From Gracilimonas sp040882225 (GTDB lineage: Bacteria; Bacteroidota; Rhodothermia; Balneolales; Balneolaceae), in contig JBBEBR010000014.1 of NCBI GenBank assembly GCA_040882225.1, positions 248,001 to 312,000 on the forward strand: a stretch of DNA of 64,000 nt, given 5' to 3'. The notes below the pieces were generated by a model. That model was not told the origin of the DNA. It ran no database searches and worked only from the letters and a program-made list of their open reading frames with translations. Made by a program: the position numbers and the translations under genes. The first letter of the stretch is position 1, and each line of letters begins with the position of its first letter. Below, in pieces: positions 44,295-51,197 of this stretch.

Positions 44295-45557
44295 GTGAAT
44301 AAACAAGCTCAAATAAAATGCCCCAACTGCGGTACATCCATTGATGTTCAGGACATACTTGCGCATCAACTGGAAGAGGAAATCAAGCAGAAATACCATT
44401 CTCAACTGGCAGATGAGAAAAAGAAAGTTTCTGATCAGGAAGAAAAGCTGAAAAGTGAAAAAGAAGCTTTTGAGTTGAAAAAGAAGCAGGAAAATGAGCT
44501 GTTCGAGGAAAAGCTTGAAAAACAACTGAAGGAACAACGGAAAGCCATTGAACATAAACTCAAAGCCAAACTCGCAGAAGAGCAATCGGAACAATTTGAG
44601 GCATTACAAAATGAACTCAATGAGAAGTCGGAGCAAATCAAAGAACTGAACCGTACCAAAGCCGAAATTGAAAAACTGAAAAGAGAAAAATCTGAACTGA
44701 AAGAATCAATTGAGGCAGAGGCACAAAAAAAGCTTAATGAGTTACTGGGTCAGGAAAAAGAAAAGATCAGGAAAGCGGAAGAAGATAAGAATGAATTGAA
44801 ATTTAAAGAGCTTCAAAAGCAACTGGAAGATCAGAAAAAGCTTACCGAAGAAATGAAGCGCAAGCAGGAACAAGGCTCCATCCAGTTGCAGGGAGAAGTG
44901 CAGGAACTGGCCATTGAAGAATGGCTGATGGTGCAATTTCCTTTAGACATTATTGAAGAAATAAAAAAAGGCGCAAGAGGTGGCGATTGTATTCATATTG
45001 TAAATACCCGAACACGGCAAAACTGTGGGAGAATCTATTATGAGAGCAAAAGAACAAAGGATTTTCAAAACGGTTGGATTGAGAAATTCAAAGCCGATAT
45101 GCGAGATAAGTGTGCAGATGTTGGCGTATTAGTTACCGAAGCCATGCCTGCGGGTTTTGACCGTCTGGGCATTATGGATGGTGTATGGGTTTGCAGTTAT
45201 GAAGAATTTAAAGGGCTTTGTGCTGTATTGCGTGAATCGGTTATTAAATTGAGTACAGCCGTCACTTCGCAGGAGAACAAGGGTGATAAAATGCACATGC
45301 TTTATGACTTCCTGACCAGCACAACTTTTCGAATGCAAGTAGAAGCAATTGTTGAAGGGTTTTCATCTATGAAGACCGCACTTGATAGTGAAAAACGATC
45401 TATGCAACGGATATGGAAGGAGCGAGAAAAGCAAATAGATAAAGTGACGGCAAATACCATTGACATGTACGGTTCCATTAAAGGCATCGCTGGAAATGCT
45501 GTTCAATCTGTACAGGCTTTGGAATTGCCGGAAGGGGAGTTAGAAGAAGAAGATTGA
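44295..45557 (+). CDS. DUF2130 protein: zinc ribbon, long coiled coil, PD-(D/E)XK-like C-terminal domain
   Basis: A 420-residue protein started by GTG at 44295, one base after the KTSC stop; the ATG upstream in the same frame would overlap KTSC. The N-terminus has a zinc-ribbon-like C-P-N-C near residue 10. Residues ~30-200 are a charged coiled coil. The C-terminal DUF2130 domain (about 205-400) has G-G-D231-C-I-H followed by Y-Y-E250-S-K252-R, the spacing of the PD-(D/E)XK nuclease core, then W-I-E-K-F-K-A-D. The nuclease role is my inference from this signature. Genes of this family occur in many bacteria, also outside defence. No gene follows within the operon. Confidence 0.85.
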   Translation: MNKQAQIKCPNCGTSIDVQDILAHQLEEEIKQKYHSQLADEKKKVSDQEEKLKSEKEAFELKKKQENELFEEKLEKQLKEQRKAIEHKLKAKLAEEQSEQFEALQNELNEKSEQIKELNRTKAEIEKLKREKSELKESIEAEAQKKLNELLGQEKEKIRKAEEDKNELKFKELQKQLEDQKKLTEEMKRKQEQGSIQLQGEVQELAIEEWLMVQFPLDIIEEIKKGARGGDCIHIVNTRTRQNCGRIYYESKRTKDFQNGWIEKFKADMRDKCADVGVLVTEAMPAGFDRLGIMDGVWVCSYEEFKGLCAVLRESVIKLSTAVTSQENKGDKMHMLYDFLTSTTFRMQVEAIVEGFSSMKTALDSEKRSMQRIWKEREKQIDKVTANTIDMYGSIKGIAGNAVQSVQALELPEGELEEED

Positions 45558-45577
45558 TAGCAAAGCTATGGTTTACC

Positions 45578-45695
45578 CTCGTCACAAAGCTCCGGCTTTG
45601 TGACGCCATCATGGAAGCTACAGCTTCCAGTCTTTCTTTGCACGGGAAGCTCCAGCTTCCAAGACTTCATTACGAAGGAGGACCTTCGTAACGAG
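45578..45695. repeat. 118-bp multi-hairpin repeat, copy 2
   Basis: Same orientation, ends and hairpins as 34010-34127, with about five base differences over 118. It lies 20 nt after the end of the defence operon. The two copies flank the origin-like block and the five-gene operon. Confidence 0.88.
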
Positions 45696-45758
45696 TAAAA
45701 ATGAATACACCATGCCGTTGATGGCGAAAGGGAAGAAAGGGAAGAAAGGGAAGAAATC

Positions 45759-45797
45759 AGCAGACCTGACAGGTTTCTAAAACCTGTCAGGTCTGCT
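45759..45797. repeat. REP-like palindrome, copy 6
   Basis: AGCAGACCTGACAGGTTT-CTA-AAACCTGTCAGGTCTGCT: perfect 18-bp arms, 63 nt after the 118-bp repeat. Before it is a short G-G-G-A-A-G-A-A-A tandem run (45727-45754). Confidence 0.85.
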
Positions 45798-45869
45798 TTT
45801 GATCTGGTTTTGTTTGATAATCCATAAAATAGTTTTTGCAAATATTTCAAACATCATAATTTCAATCAT

Positions 45870-46085
45870 ATGAATACGCCACTTGCTATAGATAAATTAA
45901 ATATTGCTGAGAAGATTGAGTTAATGGAAAAGTTATGGACTAATCTTTCCAATTCTCCCAATTATGCTCCTCCTGAATGGCATGGAGAGGAGCTTGCTCG
46001 GCGAAGAGATTTGGTAAAAGAGAGAAAGGAAACCTATATCGACTGGAATGAAGCCAAAAAAGATATTCGCAATGAGCTTCCATGA
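45870..46085 (+). CDS. Addiction-module antitoxin (Unstab_antitox/TIGR02574-like)
   Basis: A 71-residue protein with L-N-I-A-E-K-I-E-L-M-E-K-L-W (~9-22) and P-P-E-W-H (~34) then R-R-D-L-V-K-E-R-K near the end, the pattern of the short ParE-partner antitoxins of the RelB-like addiction-module family. Its stop overlaps the ATG of a toxin-like start (ATGA at 46082-46085), exactly as in complete operons, but that toxin stops after 18 codons. The antitoxin is therefore probably an orphan. Confidence 0.85.
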   Translation: MNTPLAIDKLNIAEKIELMEKLWTNLSNSPNYAPPEWHGEELARRRDLVKERKETYIDWNEAKKDIRNELP

Positions 46086-46138
46086 TTATCCGGATATTGG
46101 AGTCAGCGAAAAAAAACAAAAGAAAGAATGGGAAGTAA
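46082..46138 (+). pseudogene. Truncated ParE-like toxin remnant
   Basis: Starts ATG overlapping the antitoxin stop and reads M-I-I-R-I-L-E-S-A-K, the usual beginning of ParE/RelE toxins, then ends at a TAA after 18 codons. No continuing toxin sequence was found in the three frames up to 46230. A small deletion or repeat insertion seems to have removed the rest. Confidence 0.6.
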
Positions 46139-46233
46139 ATAAAAACCTGTGCCAAACAAATTTACCTTTTTTTAAGCCAATCACTTTTAGTTTGGTTACT
46201 TGTTTGGGTGATGTAATTTTATAGCTTATGCAG

Positions 46234-46268
46234 CAGATCTGACAGGTTTTAAAAACCTGTCAGATCTG
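46234..46268. repeat. REP-like palindrome, copy 7
   Basis: CAGATCTGACAGGTTTT-A-AAAACCTGTCAGATCTG: perfect 17-bp arms with the same change (ACC to ATC) on both sides, so the pairing is preserved. It is the rightmost copy in the window, 52 nt before the next gene. Confidence 0.85.
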
Positions 46269-46319
46269 TGTATCGCACCCCAAAAATGGTTAAGTTCAAA
46301 TTCATTCAAAAAAAGGTAT

Positions 46320-47507
46320 ATGTCTGAAATTGATTTATTAGCTAAAAAACTAATTCCTCATTATTCACTTTTTAGGGTTTCTGAACGACTGCTTTTCACG
46401 GGACATTCTCATCAGGCCTGGCCCGATGTTGCGCTCGAAGGTCAGGCTGAATATTTCCATGTTTCTGCCGAAAAAGTAGATCAGAAATGGGAGGCCGCTT
46501 TCGAGAAAACCGAGATTCTCCGAAATTATCTACGCGCTTTTTATGATGATCCCGATGGCTTGTATTGCCGTGAAGAAAACACCCATTTTTTATTTGTTAG
46601 CTGGATGTCGAGCCTGGATTTGAAAAATAAGCCAAAAGTTATTTCCACCGATGGCGAGTTTCATTCTCTGTTTCGTCAGCTGCATCGCCTGGAAGAAGAA
46701 GGCCTGGAGTTTGTTCAGGTTCCCGCACATCTTGATGAAGATTTTGCCGGACGGATAATCAGCCAAATGGATGAGCGCACTTCCGCTGTAATGCTGTCGC
46801 GCGTGTACTTTGAGACTTCCCTCATAAATACCCATTTAACCGAAATTGCGGCAGCGGCTAAGGCAAAGGGAATTCCGGTTTTAATTGATGATTATCATGG
46901 CACAAATGTAGTGCCGCTTTCTATTCGCGAAGCCGGCCTCGAAGATTGTTTTATTTTGATTGGAGGCTATAAATACCTGCAATGGGGAGAAGCGAACTGC
47001 TTCTTGCGGTTTCCAAAAGATTGTGAATATCGACCGGCTATTACCGGTTGGTTTGCCTCATTCAGCACACTTGACGATCCGCGGACAAATGCCCCGGTTC
47101 AGTACGATTATTCCGATCAGCGCTTCGCGAGTGGCACCTACGATCCTTCCTCACAATTTCGAGCCGCGAAAGTGGTAGAATTTTTCCGGGAACAGGAACT
47201 CAGCCCAACCAGATTGCGAAAGCAATATTCTGCCCAGGTTTCTCTGTTGCGTGAATTGTTTGAATCTAAAAACTTCAATCCGCGCAACATAAAACTCACA
47301 CATAATGAGCCCGTTGAAAAGAACGGCGGGTTTTTATCGCTGACATCTCCGCACGCACGAGACATTCGTGCGAGTTTATTGGAAAAGGAAATCTTTACTG
47401 ATGCCAGAGGAGAAATTCTCAGGCTTGGCCCTGCACCATATACTACCACCGCTCAAATCGAAAAGGTGGTTGATGAGCTGGAAAAAGCGATTTCTGAAAT
47501 AAAATAA
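46320..47507 (+). CDS. Kynureninase-like PLP-dependent enzyme (aminotransferase class V fold)
   Basis: A 395-residue fold-type I PLP enzyme. The lysine expected to hold PLP is in G-G-Y-K-Y-L-Q-W-G near residue 218, following the aspartate-containing I-D-D-Y-H-G near 191. The start M-S-E-I-D-L-L-A-K-K and the order of motifs resemble kynureninases (kynurenine to anthranilate and alanine), but no other tryptophan-degrading genes are near, so a cysteine-desulfurase-like or other lyase is also possible. It marks the return to housekeeping-type genes after the accessory region. Confidence 0.75.
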   Translation: MSEIDLLAKKLIPHYSLFRVSERLLFTGHSHQAWPDVALEGQAEYFHVSAEKVDQKWEAAFEKTEILRNYLRAFYDDPDGLYCREENTHFLFVSWMSSLDLKNKPKVISTDGEFHSLFRQLHRLEEEGLEFVQVPAHLDEDFAGRIISQMDERTSAVMLSRVYFETSLINTHLTEIAAAAKAKGIPVLIDDYHGTNVVPLSIREAGLEDCFILIGGYKYLQWGEANCFLRFPKDCEYRPAITGWFASFSTLDDPRTNAPVQYDYSDQRFASGTYDPSSQFRAAKVVEFFREQELSPTRLRKQYSAQVSLLRELFESKNFNPRNIKLTHNEPVEKNGGFLSLTSPHARDIRASLLEKEIFTDARGEILRLGPAPYTTTAQIEKVVDELEKAISEIK

Positions 47508-47592
47508 TTTTTTTGTAAGGAATTGATTTGGGGATGCTCTTACATGTGTAAAACATATAAACTTCAAATTATAATTGTAGAAGCATTTGTCA

Positions 47593-47616
47593 ATTACATA
47601 TATCGAACATATATTG
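47593..47616. promoter_or_regulatory. Possible LexA-box-like sequence upstream of recA
   Basis: CGAACATATATTGC (47604-47617 region) matches 11 of 14 positions of the Gram-positive SOS box CGAACATATGTTCG. LexA boxes of this bacterial group are poorly known, so this is only a candidate operator. It lies ~80 nt before the recA start. Confidence 0.2.
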
Positions 47617-47657
47617 CAACATCATAACACGTGACACGGATTGACACTGCGGGATAT

Positions 47658-47665
47658 TATATTTG
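47658..47665 (+). promoter_or_regulatory. -7 element (TATATTTG) of recA
   Basis: A full match to TAnnTTTG, 29 nt before the recA ATG. A TTGACA lies at 47641-47646 but is too close for a standard -35. The position suits a short 5' leader. Confidence 0.4.
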
Positions 47666-47694
47666 TCTAAACAAATTCAAAAAAAGGAATAAAA

Positions 47695-48765
47695 ATGGCC
47701 GACTCAAACGACAGACTAAAAGCCCTCGATATTGCCGTTGGGCAAATTGAAAAAACGCACGGCAAAGGAACCATCATGAAATTGGGAGCAAATGTTGCCC
47801 AGGATATTGATGTAATTTCTACCGGTTCTATTATGGTAGATTATGCACTTGGCGTTCAGGGAATTCCGCGAGGACGTGTAACCGAGATTTATGGCCCGGA
47901 AGCCAGTGGTAAAACAACTTTGGCGCTTCAGGTTATAGCACAGGCGCAGAAAAATGGCGGTTATGCTGCTTTTATTGATGCCGAGCACGCTTTTGATCCG
48001 CGATATGCAAAAGCCTTGGGTATAAATGTGGATGAGTTGCTTGTTTCACAGCCCGACAGTGGAGAGCAGGCACTGGAAATTACGGAAACCTTAATCCGTT
48101 CCGGCGCTTTGGATGTAATTGTGATTGATTCGGTAGCCGCACTTGTGCCACGCGCTGAACTTGAAGGTGAAATGGGAGATTCGCACATGGGCCTTCAGGC
48201 AAGGTTGATGTCGCAGGCGATGAGAAAAATTACCGGTATTATTAATAAGAGCCGAACTTCATGTATTTTCATTAATCAGGTTCGCGAGAAAATTGGGGTG
48301 ATGTTTGGAAATCCTGAAACTACTACCGGTGGACGGGCGCTTAAATTTTATGCATCTGTTCGGTTAGATATCCGGCGCATTGGGGCAATCAAAAAAGGAG
48401 ATGAAGTAATTGGTAACCGTACCAAGGTGAAGGTTGCCAAGAATAAAGTGGCGCCACCTTTTAAAGTGGTTGAGTTTAATATTATGTATGGCAAAGGCAT
48501 TTCGAAAATCTCTGAGATTCTTGATTTGGCTGTTGAATACGATGTAATTGAGAAGCGTGGAAGCTGGTTCCGCTACGATGGCGAACCCATTGGGCAGGGC
48601 GCCGATGCGGCTCTGCAATTCCTGGAAGAAGATGAAGCGCTTTGCGATAAGGTTGAAGCTATAGTGCGAGCTAAGCTCAGGGGAGAAGAGATAGAACCTC
48701 AGAAAGAGGAAGAGAAAGAAAAGGATAAAGCAAAGAAAAACGGAACCGTTGAAGCCACAAGCTGA
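47695..48765 (+). CDS. recA: Recombinase RecA
   Basis: A 356-residue RecA of normal length, which coats single-stranded DNA, drives strand exchange and triggers SOS. The Walker A is G-P-E-A-S-G-K-T-T near residues 66-74, followed by I-D-A-E-H-A-F-D-P near 93-101, V-I-D-S-V-A-A-L near 142, and L2-loop sequence G-N-P-E-T-T-T-G-G near 204. The C-terminus is a lysine/glutamate-rich tail. recX overlaps its end by 17 nt and probably moderates RecA from the same message. Confidence 0.98.
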   Translation: MADSNDRLKALDIAVGQIEKTHGKGTIMKLGANVAQDIDVISTGSIMVDYALGVQGIPRGRVTEIYGPEASGKTTLALQVIAQAQKNGGYAAFIDAEHAFDPRYAKALGINVDELLVSQPDSGEQALEITETLIRSGALDVIVIDSVAALVPRAELEGEMGDSHMGLQARLMSQAMRKITGIINKSRTSCIFINQVREKIGVMFGNPETTTGGRALKFYASVRLDIRRIGAIKKGDEVIGNRTKVKVAKNKVAPPFKVVEFNIMYGKGISKISEILDLAVEYDVIEKRGSWFRYDGEPIGQGADAALQFLEEDEALCDKVEAIVRAKLRGEEIEPQKEEEKEKDKAKKNGTVEATS

Positions 48766-49444
48766 AAATGACCGCCGATATTCGGAAGAGGCTTTAACGC
48801 TTCTTCCGGCTACGGTTTCAGGGATTCAGGTTCAGAAGAAAAACAAAAGCCGTTTTTCTCTTTTTGTACAAGATGAGTTTCTAATTGGGGTTTCTGACTC
48901 TGTACTCACAAAATTTAATATTTATAAAGGCGTTAAAATAACGCCTTCTTTTTTTCACGAAATTCTTGAAGCTGAAGAAAAATGGGCGGCAAGAGAATAT
49001 ATGTTTCGCATTCTTACCCGGCGAGACCATTCCCGAAAAGAACTCAAAACCAAAGCCTATAAAAAAGGATTGTCTGGCGATTTTATTGATGAAATTTTAG
49101 ACGAATTTGAGCAAAAAGAATATATCAACGACTCGAAGTTTGCGCTAAAATATGCCACTGACAAATTTGAGTTCAATGATTGGGGGCCGTATAAAATAAA
49201 GACAGAGTTGGCAAAGAAAGGGATTTCAAAAAATGTTGCGGAAGAAGTAGCAAGCAAAGTGTTTGGGAGTGATGAAATCAAAGACAGCTTACAAAAACTG
49301 GTTCTAAAGAAGAGGAAAAGATTTCAACGCGAACCGGCCCAAAAAAGAAGAAAGAAAGTATTCGATTTTTTGATGAGAAAAGGCTACGATTCAACCAGTA
49401 TTCTGAAACACCTGAATGAACTCTTAGATTCACTCGAAAAATGA
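48749..49444 (+). CDS. recX: RecX regulatory protein
   Basis: A 231-residue RecX: helical repeats with R-I-L-T-R-R-D-H-S-R-K-E-L near residue 90, L-D-E-F-E-Q-K-E-Y-I-N-D-S-K-F-A near 120, and a second and third similar block to the end. It inhibits RecA filament growth. No ATG or GTG is available in this frame at the start, and TTG at 48749 overlaps the end of recA by 17 nt, which I take as the start. The AI-2E transporter gene follows with a 4-nt overlap. Confidence 0.88.
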   Translation: MKPQAENDRRYSEEALTLLPATVSGIQVQKKNKSRFSLFVQDEFLIGVSDSVLTKFNIYKGVKITPSFFHEILEAEEKWAAREYMFRILTRRDHSRKELKTKAYKKGLSGDFIDEILDEFEQKEYINDSKFALKYATDKFEFNDWGPYKIKTELAKKGISKNVAEEVASKVFGSDEIKDSLQKLVLKKRKRFQREPAQKRRKKVFDFLMRKGYDSTSILKHLNELLDSLEK

Positions 49445-50529
49445 AAAACATCACTCTTGAACGGGTTGTACGCTTTGGACTTGGCTTAACGGCAGTAGCT
49501 GTTATCCTGCTTATTCTGTATAACTATTCTACGCTGGTTGCCTTTCTCGTTTTAGCTATGATTCTAAGCTATATTCTCGATCCATTCGCGAACAGGTTAC
49601 AGGCTCTCGGCCTCAACAGAACATTTGGCATAACACTCATTTTAGCTACCGTTATCCTGATTCTGGTGTTCATTTCCACAAGTGTGATTCCAATTATCGC
49701 CAACCAGATGGCAGAATTGACCGCACAGTTAAGCATCGAAAATATCCGGCAAATTGCCATCAAAGTAGAGAATCAGTTAACGGCTAAATTTGATTTCCTT
49801 CCTCCAAGATTCCTTGAAGAAAATGTTACCGGTGTTGTTAATGAGCTTTTTAATGTGAATCAACTTTCGGGTGTGGTAAGTAACGCGCTTGATATTTTTA
49901 CGAACATATTCTCAGCAGTTTTAGTGGTCCCTTTCGCTGCATTCTTTTTCCTGAAGGATGGCAGCAAAATTCGGCGCGACCTTCTCCGTATGGTTCCCAA
50001 TAAATATTTCGAAACTACGCTCACCGTTTTAGATAAAATCGAAAAGCGCCTTGGACTTTATTTCAGAAGTGTTTTACTTCAGAGTTTTTTGGTAGCTGCA
50101 ACATCGTGGTTCACACTGAATGTAGCCGGATTAGATAATGCACTTTCTGTTGGAATTGCTGTTGGCCTGGCCAATACCATTCCTTACTTCGGGCCAATAA
50201 TCGGGTATTTCTTGTCGGTAATAGTTTCCATCATTGAAACGGGAAATTTCTCGATGGTGGCCGCCTGTATTCTTGCCATTTTTGTAGTTCAAATGCTGGA
50301 TAATATCGTGTTCCAGCCCATGCTCTTTTCCCGTTCTGCAGATATGCATCCAGTGGCCATACTTTTCATTATTCTGATTGGAGCCGAAACCGCTGGTATT
50401 TTGGGAATGCTTATCGCGATTCCAATCGCAACCATTATCAAAATTACCATTACACAGGTAAGCTGGAGTTTCAATAATTACCAGATATTTCGGCGAGATC
50501 TTGCCAAGACCAACAGTCCGCCGGGTTAA
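49441..50529 (+). CDS. AI-2E family transporter (PerM-like)
   Basis: A 362-residue membrane protein with about eight helices: two near the N-terminus (about 12-45), one near 65, a soluble part (about 95-145) and a C-terminal bundle (about 210-345) with G-L-A-N-T-I-P-Y-F-G-P-I-I-G-Y near 236-250, the family signature. Members export autoinducer-2 or are Na+/H+ antiporters; the function here is open. It is joined to recX by a 4-nt overlap, suggesting co-translation. Confidence 0.88.
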   Translation: MKNITLERVVRFGLGLTAVAVILLILYNYSTLVAFLVLAMILSYILDPFANRLQALGLNRTFGITLILATVILILVFISTSVIPIIANQMAELTAQLSIENIRQIAIKVENQLTAKFDFLPPRFLEENVTGVVNELFNVNQLSGVVSNALDIFTNIFSAVLVVPFAAFFFLKDGSKIRRDLLRMVPNKYFETTLTVLDKIEKRLGLYFRSVLLQSFLVAATSWFTLNVAGLDNALSVGIAVGLANTIPYFGPIIGYFLSVIVSIIETGNFSMVAACILAIFVVQMLDNIVFQPMLFSRSADMHPVAILFIILIGAETAGILGMLIAIPIATIIKITITQVSWSFNNYQIFRRDLAKTNSPPG

Positions 50530-50559
50530 GAAATCTCTTCATCCCAAAAAAAGATTATG

Positions 50560-50567
50560 TATCTTTG
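50560..50567 (+). promoter_or_regulatory. -7 element (TATCTTTG) of purN
   Basis: A full TAnnTTTG match, 37 nt before the TTG at 50604. Because it lies over the alternative TTG at 50565, that alternative would start inside the promoter, which favours the downstream start for purN. Confidence 0.5.
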
Positions 50568-50603
50568 TGGCGCATATCGGTAACGCAAAAATCCATCGCT
50601 CTT

Positions 50604-51188
50604 TTGAAGAATATCGTTGTTTTTGCCTCAGGATCGGGCACAAACTTTCAATCAATTATCGACGCTGTAAATAGTGGCAAGCTTGACGCCAGAATCGCGG
50701 GTTTGGCAACTAATAAAAGCGGAATTCAATCCATTGAGAGAGCCAAAAAATTTGATATCCCGGTTCTTGTTTTAAATCCCGCCGATTTTTTATCAGAAGA
50801 AGAATACAGTAACAATCTACTTCAACAGCTTACCGAATGGAAGACGGATGTAATAGTTTTGGCTGGATATTTAAAGAAAATTCCTTCTGTTATTGTCCGG
50901 AAGTATTCTAAAAGAATATTGAATATTCATCCCGCTCTTCTTCCAAAATATGGAGGAAAAGGATTTTATGGCATCAAAGTACACGAAGCGGTTATTAAGG
51001 CGGGAGACAAGGAATCGGGATGCACGGTTCATCTTGTGACAGACGATTTTGATGAAGGGCCGATTTTGGCTCAGGCAAAAGTTGAGGTGCACGAAAATGA
51101 TACCCCCGCTGATCTCGCAAATCGCGTACTAAAACAGGAACACAAATTGTTGCCGCAAGTACTTAAACAATACCTATCAACCTTTTAA
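50604..51188 (+). CDS. purN: Phosphoribosylglycinamide formyltransferase
   Basis: A 194-residue enzyme of purine synthesis that transfers a formyl group from 10-formyl-tetrahydrofolate to GAR. Visible parts are the N-terminal V-F-A-S-G-S-G-T-N-F-Q-S, the catalytic N-I-H-P-A-L-L-P (Asn and His, near 106-113) and T-D-D-F-D-E-G-P near 142 (the catalytic Asp). The TTG at 50604 gives M-K-N-I-V-V-F-A-S-G, the usual family beginning, and lies after a promoter box. purH follows after 9 nt, so two purine steps are made together. Confidence 0.92.
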   Translation: MKNIVVFASGSGTNFQSIIDAVNSGKLDARIAGLATNKSGIQSIERAKKFDIPVLVLNPADFLSEEEYSNNLLQQLTEWKTDVIVLAGYLKKIPSVIVRKYSKRILNIHPALLPKYGGKGFYGIKVHEAVIKAGDKESGCTVHLVTDDFDEGPILAQAKVEVHENDTPADLANRVLKQEHKLLPQVLKQYLSTF

Positions 51189-51197
51189 ATTTTAACT

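Noticed and set aside
45566..45850. 94-aa open frame on the minus strand
   Set aside because: It reads through the 118-bp repeat and REP palindrome copy 6 and has no start signal or homology.
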